A stretch of 64,000 nucleotides of DNA from Cytophagales bacterium Alg240-R148 (GTDB lineage: Bacteria; Bacteroidota; Bacteroidia; Cytophagales; Cyclobacteriaceae): NCBI GenBank assembly GCA_900537185.1, contig LS999832.1:67038-131037 (forward strand). The letters run 5' to 3'. Under the pieces are notes generated by a model. That model saw only the letters and a list, made by a program, of their open reading frames with translations. It did no database searches and was not told where the DNA came from. This document shows positions 8,357-16,613 of this stretch, piece by piece. The first letter of the stretch is position 1. Every line of letters starts with the position of its first letter. The translations under genes were made by a program, and so were the position numbers.

Positions 8357-9307
8357 TGGAAATTGCATGCCTTCAAAACCGACTTGATAACCTTGTTGCA
8401 CCACCTCTCGGTATTGTTTGTTTTGTTTGGAAAGCAATGGGTTGCTGTGGTTGAAATGCACAAAAGTGATCTTGTTTTTGTCTTTTTTTGATAAACCTTT
8501 AAACTGTTGAAGGCTTTCGACAACAAAAGGGTGGGGGATGGCGCTCATGTCTCGATTGGGCAGCTCTTCATTATCATAAAATGCGGCATCCAGTAGAGCA
8601 TAGTCTACTTGTTCAACATATTGGTTGATGGACCGATCCCAAACATCCCACTTGTTAATGTCCGGAATAAAAAGCAGCTTCTTTTGTGTGCTTGCAATAA
8701 TAAAACCTACCGTCTCACTGTATTCGTCTCGGTGTGGCACCAAAATGGGTGTAACCGTAATTTCTTTGGTTAATTGAATGGGTTGGTCTTCTTTTATTGG
8801 CTTTAGCAGAATATTGTTCAATGCAACCAATTGTTCCCAAGGTCCATTTGTTTCTAAATAAGTTTTCATTTTGGGCATGGCGTAAACCGGAACAATGGTA
8901 CTGCCCATGGCTTCTCTTCCCAAATGCATTAGGCCAGTGTAATGCCCTGTATGGGCATGTGTAAGGAATATGCCATTAGGAGGTGTGTCATTTTGTGCAC
9001 CACTCAATTTATTTAATGCTTTTAATTGTAGTTTGAAATCAGGTGTAGCCTCAAACAACCATTTTTGATTGGTTTCTGGGTCAATCAATCCTAAAGAAAT
9101 TACTTTTTCAGCTTTGGCCTCGCCGTTCCAGTAGGCACCGCAACATTTTTTGTTACAACCGGCTTGTGGATAGCCAGCATCTTGTGCAATACCCAACAAA
9201 GCCACAAAAGTACCTTGTGGTTTAAGAGGTAGATCCTTTAAATTTTTACTTTCTGGTTGACAGGCAATAAAAACAACGGATAAAATGGCCAATAAGCGAA
9301 GCAACAT
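8339..9307 (-). CDS. PqqB-like metallo-beta-lactamase-fold hydrolase, lipoprotein
   Basis: A 322-residue protein whose N-terminus is a lipoprotein signal (LLRLLAILSVVFIACQPES, lipobox Cys16). The GIAQDAGYPQAGC segment and CNKKCC cysteines resemble the start of PqqB, and the metal motif reads THAHTGHYTG, with Gly where many family members have the Asp of HxHxDH. Later metal-ligand regions are VPHRDEYS, LDAAFYD and VHFNHSNPL. The export signal and the absence of other pqq genes argue against a role in making PQQ. A secreted hydrolase related to PqqB is the better description. The 3' end overlaps the histidine phosphatase gene. Confidence 0.87.
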   Translation of the reverse strand: MLLRLLAILSVVFIACQPESKNLKDLPLKPQGTFVALLGIAQDAGYPQAGCNKKCCGAYWNGEAKAEKVISLGLIDPETNQKWLFEATPDFKLQLKALNKLSGAQNDTPPNGIFLTHAHTGHYTGLMHLGREAMGSTIVPVYAMPKMKTYLETNGPWEQLVALNNILLKPIKEDQPIQLTKEITVTPILVPHRDEYSETVGFIIASTQKKLLFIPDINKWDVWDRSINQYVEQVDYALLDAAFYDNEELPNRDMSAIPHPFVVESLQQFKGLSKKDKNKITFVHFNHSNPLLSKQNKQYREVVQQGYQVGFEGMQFPLIDLQ

Positions 9308-9362
9308 AATGTAAAGTTTATACCATTATAATAAAAAATTACCAGCAATAATACTATCCAGG

Positions 9363-9800
9363 TTATTCCACTTGTTCGCTTTGGTTCAGAATGTACATCA
9401 AATGGTCCGGGTCGGATTGATTCAACTCGAAGGTGCCTTCTAAGGTGATTTTGTCTTCTGTAAAACGGATCGCTTCGGTCATGTTGACTTCAATTATAGT
9501 CTCTGGGCCTGCACCGCCACAAAAATAGCAGCTGTTGTAGGGGAGTTGAGAAAACACAAAATTCGATTGCGATCCCAAATCACTTAAAGGTAAAATATAC
9601 CCAGTTAGCTGAATTCTATTGTTGTCTATTTTTTTTAAAGTCTCAGAAAAAACAGGCTGTTCAATGGGGTGGCCATTTTTGTCTTTGGTGTTTTTAAAAC
9701 TTACCAAGGCCAAGGTTTTCCATGAATCAATTGTCTGAGTAGTAAATGCCAAGCTCAACGCTGTGCAGAAGAAAACGAAAAGGTAATTTTTTGTAGACAT
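9363..9800 (-). CDS. Exported protein of unknown function (DUF3299-like)
   Basis: A 145-residue protein with an N-terminal signal peptide (NYLFVFFCTALSLAF). The core LTGYILPL, a central CYFCGGAGPET cysteine motif, and ITLEGTFELN resemble the DUF3299 group of Bacteroidota, in which a short beta-barrel is followed by a conserved CxxC. The two cysteines could bind a metal or form a disulfide. The gene starts directly after the T tract of the terminator of the upstream TonB/SGNH operon, so it has almost no leader of its own. The function is unknown. Confidence 0.72.
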   Translation of the reverse strand: MSTKNYLFVFFCTALSLAFTTQTIDSWKTLALVSFKNTKDKNGHPIEQPVFSETLKKIDNNRIQLTGYILPLSDLGSQSNFVFSQLPYNSCYFCGGAGPETIIEVNMTEAIRFTEDKITLEGTFELNQSDPDHLMYILNQSEQVE

Positions 9801-9829
9801 AAAAAAAGAGGCTCCTATTATGAGCCTCT
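9801..9829 (-). terminator. Rho-independent terminator of the TonB receptor/SGNH operon
   Basis: On the minus strand, AGAGGCTC (9822-9829) pairs with GAGCCTCT (9807-9814) around a 7-nt loop, followed by a run of seven T (9807-9801). It lies 25 nt after the SGNH stop. The T tract runs straight into the ATG of the next gene at 9800, which is unusual. Confidence 0.85.
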
Positions 9830-9853
9830 AATTTATATAAAATATATTAAAAT

Positions 9854-11392
9854 CTAAGGTATTAAAGGATATGGTAAATCATTTCCTAAATAATCATTTG
9901 GATTGGTATATGGAATTTGTGCTCCGAATTTGGAATTGATTACTTTTAAAAATTCGTTGGCCAGATAAGCATAGGCCCTAGTGTTAGGGTGTACACCATC
10001 CGGTGAAAATGCTCCAAATGGAGGAATAATGCTGGCTACTAAACTAGAGCCATTCACACTAACACCAGACAGTTTTAATTCTTCCAATACCGCATTGATG
10101 TCTACTAGTGCTAACTGACCGCTGTTGTCGTCTACTGCTTTTTGTATTACAGCATTGTAGGCGTCTACTGCCATGCCAATTTCAGTGATCTCAGAAGGGA
10201 CCAATGCATATGCATCTCCTATGGGCCAGTTCACTCCGTAGGTGGTGCCTGGTGCAGGACCAGCTGTACCCAATACCGTGGCGGAGGTTAAGGTCAATAA
10301 ATCTTCGGAGTTAGCCAATCTAGCTTGTCGGTAAGGATCAAGCTGTGCCCGTTGGGTTGGCGTCATTTGTCCGCCACCAACTAAAATATCCCAAAAAGGA
10401 CCCAAGTCAATAGAACTTTCGTCGTTTAACATGGCGCCATTGGCCCCAAGAATCCAAGTGAGTTCTTTTTCATCTGCTTGGTCTTGTGTTAAATAACCAT
10501 TGCCTACTGCTGCCGTTAGCGTTGCATTAAAAGCTGCAAAGCCATTGTTCAAGGCATCCACTGTCGCCACATCTACTGGGTCGTTGGGGTCAAAAGCAAT
10601 GGAGTTATAGGGTACCGTTGAGAAATACGGTATGTCGGTAACGTTCGGAATATTGGCCAAAACGCCTTTTGCATCCGGGCCAGCTGTTAGTACAGCGCTT
10701 ACAGCTGCGTTGTATGCAGCGGTAAATGTATTGATGTCTGTCAAATCTGCTGGGTCTACGGCTCCAGAAGTAGCATACCCCAAAACATCGTTGTTGCCCA
10801 ACCACATGGTGAAAAACGTTCCGCCATTGGTAATGGCATCGGTAGCATCTCCTAAAACAGTGGCAGTAGGGCTGGACATAAACCTACCAAAATAAGGGTT
10901 GGCTTGTCCGTATCCTGGCACTTGGGCATGGATTATTTTCATGCCTGGTACTCCAAAATTATTTAACTCGCCTAATGCACCAGTGTAAGCCGTAATAGGG
11001 TCTCCAGAGTTGTTGGGTACACCTAAGCCAGGAAGCCCAACAGGAACTGGGCTTGGCCCAGAACCATCGTCTCCAAAAACCAATCTTCCGAAAATTATCG
11101 GTCCGTTTTCACCACTGTAACCGTGTTCCGATTCTATATCGGGCTGGTTAAAATCGCCACCACCTACCATGGCAAATTGCTGCGCGAGTATCGCGGGCAA
11201 TGAATTGTCTTGGCTGTTGGTGTATAAAGATTGTGCTTGGTAGCCTGCTGTTAACGAGTTTCCAATGGCCACATATTTTGTGAAGTCCGCAGAACCAGGG
11301 TTGTCCTGTGTTTGAGGCGGAAATTCATAGGTACATCCCCATGCCAGTAAAACAGTACAAAGGGCTATAAGTTTTATATTTAGTTTCTTCAT
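9854..11392 (-). CDS. SGNH/GDSL-hydrolase-like lipoprotein
   Basis: A 512-residue lipoprotein (signal LIALCTVLLAWGC, Cys20) of the SGNH hydrolase fold. Block I reads YVAIGNSLTAGYQ, in which the nucleophile Ser is kept but GDS has become GNS. Block III is WLGNNDVLG and block V DGVHPNTRAYAYLANEF, supplying the catalytic Asp and His. A long insert lies between blocks III and V. It directly follows the TonB-dependent receptor gene with a 6-nt gap, a pairing common in Bacteroidota where the surface lipoprotein acts with the transporter on an esterified or acylated substrate. The substrate is unknown. Confidence 0.9.
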   Translation of the reverse strand: MKKLNIKLIALCTVLLAWGCTYEFPPQTQDNPGSADFTKYVAIGNSLTAGYQAQSLYTNSQDNSLPAILAQQFAMVGGGDFNQPDIESEHGYSGENGPIIFGRLVFGDDGSGPSPVPVGLPGLGVPNNSGDPITAYTGALGELNNFGVPGMKIIHAQVPGYGQANPYFGRFMSSPTATVLGDATDAITNGGTFFTMWLGNNDVLGYATSGAVDPADLTDINTFTAAYNAAVSAVLTAGPDAKGVLANIPNVTDIPYFSTVPYNSIAFDPNDPVDVATVDALNNGFAAFNATLTAAVGNGYLTQDQADEKELTWILGANGAMLNDESSIDLGPFWDILVGGGQMTPTQRAQLDPYRQARLANSEDLLTLTSATVLGTAGPAPGTTYGVNWPIGDAYALVPSEITEIGMAVDAYNAVIQKAVDDNSGQLALVDINAVLEELKLSGVSVNGSSLVASIIPPFGAFSPDGVHPNTRAYAYLANEFLKVINSKFGAQIPYTNPNDYLGNDLPYPLIP

Positions 11393-11398
11393 TGTTTA

Positions 11399-14263
11399 CT
11401 AGTTTAAGAATTGATCAAAAGTAAATGAAACGTAGTAAATAGCACCCATGGTAGGCCCACCGTAGTTCATCACATACCGCTCGTTGGTTAAGTTGGATCC
11501 ACCCAATTTGATGATCGACTTAATGTTCTTTAATTTATAACTTACCATAGCATCTAAAGTACCAATGGCCGGAACATCGCCTTGTGCAAAAGAAGCTTCC
11601 CATTTAAAAGCATCTTGCCATCTATAAGTGATGTTGAATCCAATGTTATCGGTTAACTTTCTGTTGGCAAAAGAAAAATTGTACTTGCTTTCAGGAGTGT
11701 TGAATTCGTTGATGTATTCTTCACTTACCGCTTCATTTAATTTGTTCCAGTTGTAGTTGAACCCTAAAGAGTACCCTTTTGGCAAGTTGTAATCTGCTCC
11801 AAAAACAAACCCTTGTGCTACCACCTTGTCTTTGATGTTGGTATAGGTTTGGAAAGTGTTTTCTTTGCCCGGTGTTGTAATTGGTGTTAACAACGTTTGC
11901 GCGTTTCTGATATTGGATTCTGTTAGGAAATCAACATCTTGGTCAATTACCCCAGCTGCTTTTCTAAGTTGCACTTGGGTAATAAAGTTTTTGTATTCGT
12001 TTCTGTAGTAAGCAACATCTAAAAATAGGTTTTTACCTAAGATGGCTTTGTACCCTACTTCAATAGACTGTACCTGCTCCGGAACTACCGGATCAAATTG
12101 ATCTGCAGGAACTAATAAAGCTAAATTTGCTGGATCTCCTAAGGCGGTAGCATCTCCGGCAGTTGCAACGGCTCCTACAAATTCGTTAACCGATTGCATG
12201 GTATAGGCGTTTTCATAAATGTTGCGGGCTTGTGCATATTGTGGCAAACCACCCAGTAATCTAGCCGAAACAACGTTTAAGTCTATGTGCTGCCCTTGTG
12301 TGGTTGGGTTTCTAAACCCTGTTTGGTACGACACTCTAATGTTGTTGTTTTCTGCAACGGTAAATACACCGGAAATTCTAGGGTTCAATTGCGCATCGAA
12401 ATTTTCATTTTTATCGTAACGCAAAGAACCAGTCAATTTAATTTTGTCGTTGGCAAATTTCTTAGACAATTGCGCATAAGCGCCAATTTCTTGAATGGTA
12501 ATGTCGTTGCCCGTGGTATCCGCAAATACAGTACCGTTAGAATTTAGATCGTATAATTTGTACGAAGCGCCTACTTGTAAGCCCATAAAGTCAATTTGAT
12601 TCTTAAAATCGTATTGTCCTTCTACGTGGTACAACTTGGTTTTATCATCAAATTTTGATCCAGTAGGTATGGTGCTACTGGTTGCAGTGTTCAAAGCGCT
12701 GTTGAAACCTTCAGAACCTGGTTCTAGTCTACCGGTATCTGCAATTCCTCTTGCAAAACTATGTGCACCAGCCTGCACATTTGGATCTGTTGGATCGTTG
12801 GAACCTACGGCGCCAATATACGCCGCAGCATATTCAACAAACCAATCCGTGTTGCTTTTCCATGCGTCGTTTACCAACACACCAGTTAAATCAGCAATGT
12901 AAGAATCACCAGAATTCTCTATGGTGGTATACCCCCTCAAAAAGAAGTTGTCTGCCTTTAATTCTAATTTGTGCTGCTGGATGTTGAAGTTTTTTAAGCT
13001 GTACCGCTGGGCACCCGTATAAACGGTCGTTCCAGATCCATAATTTAAATTGTACAACAATTCGAATCGGTCTGATAACCTATAGTGCAAACCAGTATTG
13101 ATTTTTAAGTTTTTCGCACCGTAGTCTACCAAATCTTGTTCCATATAAGGCGTTCTAGACACAATATGGTTGGGTAACTTGTCCAATTCCGATTGAGGAA
13201 AAGCACCGGCTAAACTCAATTTAAGCAAACCCAAGTCGTTGGCTACTTCATCGCCATAGGCGTGTACCAAATCGGACCCAGGGTTGCTGGTAAAACCTGT
13301 TGGTGTTCTGTTAGATTCTTTGTCTTCGTAGTTGGTGCCATACCAATCGGTAGCATCGCTGTAAGCGAAGTTCACTTTAAAAGCGAATTTGTTGTTGAAT
13401 GCCTTGGCATAACGCAAGGCTACTTCTTGTGTCATTTTACTGGATCCTGGGCCAATTTCTCCTAAGCCTTCAGAATTGAGATCGGAATCGCCAATGTGGT
13501 TTACGCCCAGTTTAACTGTACCACTAAAACCTTGGTAGTCAAACGGACTTTTACTGTTGATCAACAATATCCCGTTGAATGCATTCGGACCATACAAGGC
13601 CGAAGCAGCACCGGGGATTAACTCAATACTCTCCACATCTAAATCGGAAGGTCCATTCAAACTACCGATGGGGAAGTTTAATGCAGGAGCCTGTGTGTCC
13701 ATGCCATCAATCAACTGCACAAACCTGGTGTTACCAGTGGAGTTGAACCCTCTCGAGTTTACGATTTGAAAATTAATACTACTAGAAGACATGTCTACGC
13801 CTTTCAAATTGGCGATGCTCTTGTAGTAAGAATCAGATGCTGCATTTTGAACTGCTAAAATGTCCATTTTTTCAATGGAAACTGGCGACTCAAGAATAGA
13901 TTCCTCTACTCTCGATGCAGATACTACTACTTCTTCTCCTAAAATGGTACTCTCTTCTAAAGTAATTTCTATACCAGTGGTGGTGGCTTCGGTAATGGCC
14001 AATTCTTGGGGTTTGTAACCTACAAATGAAAAGACCAAAGTCAATGGGTGTGGGGTGGAAATGTCCAACTGAAATTTTCCGTTAAAATCGGTAATGGTGC
14101 CTACCACCTTGCCTTTAACGAGAACATTAACACCAGCTAATTCCTCACCGTTTTGCGAATCTTTGACTACACCAGAAATGCTTGTTTGTGCAAACACACT
14201 GGACGACAGAAAAAGAAACATAATCACAGCGAAAAAACTGAATCGTGTAAAAGATTTTGTCAT
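11399..14263 (-). CDS. TonB-dependent outer-membrane receptor
   Basis: A 954-residue outer-membrane transporter. The signal peptide (FFAVIMFLFLSSSVFAQ) is followed by a carboxypeptidase-regulatory-like domain (about 28-115; ISGVVKDSQNGEELAGVNV). The plug domain is about 130-240 (NAASDSYYKSIANLKGVDMS, IELIPGAASALYGPNAFNG) and a 22-strand barrel follows. The last residues are aromatic (VSFTFDQFLN), as expected for BAM recognition. It is not a clear SusC: the family plug is present, but the neighbour is an SGNH lipoprotein and no SusD is encoded. First gene of a two-gene operon that ends at the terminator at 9801-9829. Confidence 0.95.
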   Translation of the reverse strand: MTKSFTRFSFFAVIMFLFLSSSVFAQTSISGVVKDSQNGEELAGVNVLVKGKVVGTITDFNGKFQLDISTPHPLTLVFSFVGYKPQELAITEATTTGIEITLEESTILGEEVVVSASRVEESILESPVSIEKMDILAVQNAASDSYYKSIANLKGVDMSSSSINFQIVNSRGFNSTGNTRFVQLIDGMDTQAPALNFPIGSLNGPSDLDVESIELIPGAASALYGPNAFNGILLINSKSPFDYQGFSGTVKLGVNHIGDSDLNSEGLGEIGPGSSKMTQEVALRYAKAFNNKFAFKVNFAYSDATDWYGTNYEDKESNRTPTGFTSNPGSDLVHAYGDEVANDLGLLKLSLAGAFPQSELDKLPNHIVSRTPYMEQDLVDYGAKNLKINTGLHYRLSDRFELLYNLNYGSGTTVYTGAQRYSLKNFNIQQHKLELKADNFFLRGYTTIENSGDSYIADLTGVLVNDAWKSNTDWFVEYAAAYIGAVGSNDPTDPNVQAGAHSFARGIADTGRLEPGSEGFNSALNTATSSTIPTGSKFDDKTKLYHVEGQYDFKNQIDFMGLQVGASYKLYDLNSNGTVFADTTGNDITIQEIGAYAQLSKKFANDKIKLTGSLRYDKNENFDAQLNPRISGVFTVAENNNIRVSYQTGFRNPTTQGQHIDLNVVSARLLGGLPQYAQARNIYENAYTMQSVNEFVGAVATAGDATALGDPANLALLVPADQFDPVVPEQVQSIEVGYKAILGKNLFLDVAYYRNEYKNFITQVQLRKAAGVIDQDVDFLTESNIRNAQTLLTPITTPGKENTFQTYTNIKDKVVAQGFVFGADYNLPKGYSLGFNYNWNKLNEAVSEEYINEFNTPESKYNFSFANRKLTDNIGFNITYRWQDAFKWEASFAQGDVPAIGTLDAMVSYKLKNIKSIIKLGGSNLTNERYVMNYGGPTMGAIYYVSFTFDQFLN

Positions 14264-14664
14264 AGTGTATGGGTTTATTTAACTACTATAAATGGTTAAA
14301 ACGTATTAAAAGTATTTAATTAAATTTTTCAATAACCCTTAAATTTATAAGAATTTGTCAATAATTAGTAGGTATGCATACTTTTTTTTCTGATTTTTTT
14401 GGTTTATACCAAATCGAATTTTGTCTATTGATATTATAATATAAAGTATTTTTGTTATAATATAAAGTAGAGTGCTGAAAATCAGGAAGTTTTATGGAGC
14501 TACTGGAGGATATAGGAAGATGGGCTGCGCTATTGGTTGGTTTTTGATAGGAGGTGGGTAGTGCCTAACCGTATTTTATTTTCTGAAGGCCTATATAGAA
14601 CTAAAATAACAGCGGTTAATTTGGTGCAATGAAAAGATCGGATTTGGAGGTATAAACTATAACT
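14264..14664. other. Divergent intergenic region between TonB receptor and sulfatase genes
   Basis: About 400 bp of very AT-rich sequence between divergent genes, so it must contain promoters for both. The notable element is a perfect 15-bp direct repeat with 21-bp periodicity at 14434-14469. No gene or RNA was recognised. Confidence 0.6.
14434..14469. repeat. Two perfect 15-bp direct repeats, 21-bp period
   Basis: TTATAATATAAAGTA occurs at 14434-14448 and again at 14455-14469. The 21-bp period equals two helical turns, so both copies face the same side of DNA, as expected for a dimeric activator or repressor site. It lies between the TonB receptor and sulfatase genes. Confidence 0.6.
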
Positions 14665-16485
14665 ATGAGCAATAGAACATTTTTTTTGGTGTGTGGGGTG
14701 CTGGTTGCCCTAACAAGATGCACAACAAAACAAGTTTCCCAAGAAGTGCCCAACCAACCACCCAATATTATTGTAATCTTAGCGGATGATCTGGGGTATG
14801 GAGACCTTTCTTGTTTTGGGCATCCAGAAATTAAGACTCCAACGTTGGACAAACTGGCAAATGAAGGCGCCAAACTTACCAATTTTTATGCAGCGTCTCC
14901 TGCATGTTCTGCCAGCCGGTATGGTTTGCTCACAGGGAAATACCCTGCTAGGTCTGGTTTTGACTGGGTGTTGTTTCCAAATGCCTCTCGGGGGTTGCAT
15001 CCAAGAGAAACAACCATTGCCCAAGCACTTAAAAAAGAAGGGTATGCCACAGCCATTTTTGGGAAATGGCATTTGGGTTCTACCAATCCATCTTTTATGC
15101 CCAACCAGCATGGATTTGATACTTTTGTAGGATTGCCCTATAGCCACGACATGTTACCACCTGTTTGGGATGAGATCCCGTTGTTGCAAAACAGCGATAC
15201 ACTTGCGCTCCATCCAGACCAAAATACATTAACAGAGCTTTTTACCAACAAAGCCATTGACTTTATAAAAAACAACAAGTCCAACCCATTTTTTCTTTAC
15301 TTGCCATATTCCATGCCCCATGTACCGCTATCACCTGGAGCAGCATATGCTGGAAGATCCAAAAGGGGTGCTTATGGAGATGTTGTGGAAGAGATAGATG
15401 GGCGGGTTGGGCAAATAATAGAGGCACTACAAAACCATGGTTTGTCAGAAAACACCCTAGTTTTGTTCACCAGTGACAATGGTCCATGGACTGATCAGGG
15501 CGCAGCGGGTGGTTCTTCTGGTTTGCTGAAAGATGGCAAGGGCAGTACCTGGGAAGGCGGTGTGCGGGTACCTGGAATTGTTTGGTGGCCAGAAAAAGTG
15601 CCAGGCAATCAAATTTTAAGCATGCCCGTCTCTAGCTTGGATGTATTTAATACCATTTTAGACGCAGTACAATCAGAACAAAAAATAAAAAATGACGGCA
15701 TTAGTTTTATGCCTTTATTAAAAGGAGACGAAGCGGCATACAATGGAACTGACCGCAGTTTGGTGTACAATGGTTTGCACAACCAAGCAATGGCCATTCG
15801 CAAGGGAGATTGGAAATTACATGTAACAACTTACAGCCAAAGCAACCAGGTGTTTTATGATACACTGCCCTTGTTATTCAATTTGCCGATGGATCCAGCA
15901 GAACAATACAACCTGGCCAACCACAATATTAAAAAAGTGCTGGAGTTGCAGGTAGAGCTTCAAAACTACCAGGAAGCAATAGAGCAAAACCCAAATTATT
16001 TTATGCAAGATAGAAAGCAGGAGCTTCAGGAGCACATGCTGTTGGATCGTTTGCCTTTAGAAATGAGCATAGCAGACAACAACTGGGGCAATGTGACCAA
16101 TGGAATCTTGGAAGAAGCAGAAGAATTGGAGGAGTTGCCTGTGCAGGAAGAGAGCCTGCTGCTCACTTATGATTTAAAATCCGAGCGAGATATTGAATCC
16201 ATCGAAGCTCGATTTTTGAGAAACCAGTTGCGTTGGGTTTTCCTTCCTACGTTTGTAGAATTTCAAATAGCAGGAGAGAACAAACATTTTGAAACGGTTG
16301 CTACCTTCTCCCACCAAACAGTGAAAGGAAGGCCTGCACAAAGTTTTAAAGATTTTGAAGTAGAATTAGAGGAGCGTGCTCGGTACATACGAATCAAAGC
16401 AGAAAATTATGGAAAATTACCTGTTTGGCACAAAGCGCATGGCAATAAAAGTCTGTTGGTTGCATCTGAAATTATCGTGGAGTAA
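14665..16485 (+). CDS. Formylglycine-dependent sulfatase with C-terminal GH20/F5-8-like domain
   Basis: A 606-residue type I (S1) sulfatase. The N-terminal hydrophobic signal ends in LTRCTTK, a possible but imperfect lipobox. Metal ligands appear in ILADDLGYGD. The nucleophile motif is CSASRYGLLTG with Cys81, the Cys-type site that a formylglycine-generating enzyme must modify. GKWHLG and FTSDNGPW supply further active-site residues. After the sulfatase C-subdomain (to about residue 460) there is an extra beta-rich domain ending RYIRIKAENYGKLPVWHKAH, which resembles the C-terminal domain of GH20 hexosaminidases or F5/8C modules. This suggests action on sulfated glycans. No maturation gene is seen nearby. 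Confidence 0.93.
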   Translation: MSNRTFFLVCGVLVALTRCTTKQVSQEVPNQPPNIIVILADDLGYGDLSCFGHPEIKTPTLDKLANEGAKLTNFYAASPACSASRYGLLTGKYPARSGFDWVLFPNASRGLHPRETTIAQALKKEGYATAIFGKWHLGSTNPSFMPNQHGFDTFVGLPYSHDMLPPVWDEIPLLQNSDTLALHPDQNTLTELFTNKAIDFIKNNKSNPFFLYLPYSMPHVPLSPGAAYAGRSKRGAYGDVVEEIDGRVGQIIEALQNHGLSENTLVLFTSDNGPWTDQGAAGGSSGLLKDGKGSTWEGGVRVPGIVWWPEKVPGNQILSMPVSSLDVFNTILDAVQSEQKIKNDGISFMPLLKGDEAAYNGTDRSLVYNGLHNQAMAIRKGDWKLHVTTYSQSNQVFYDTLPLLFNLPMDPAEQYNLANHNIKKVLELQVELQNYQEAIEQNPNYFMQDRKQELQEHMLLDRLPLEMSIADNNWGNVTNGILEEAEELEELPVQEESLLLTYDLKSERDIESIEARFLRNQLRWVFLPTFVEFQIAGENKHFETVATFSHQTVKGRPAQSFKDFEVELEERARYIRIKAENYGKLPVWHKAHGNKSLLVASEIIVE

Positions 16486-16613
16486 TTTGATTTGCCATTA
16501 ACTTGTTCATCTCTAGTATGTTAAATTATTTTTTACTTATAGAGGTTTTATTATGACTTTACTTGTTTGACTTGTGTGAATTTTCATTTATATTAAAATA
16601 AAAAAACACAATT

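Noticed and set aside
8339..9307. PQQ biosynthesis gene pqqB
   Set aside because: The product has a lipoprotein signal and no other pqq gene is nearby, so a biosynthetic role is unlikely in spite of the similarity.
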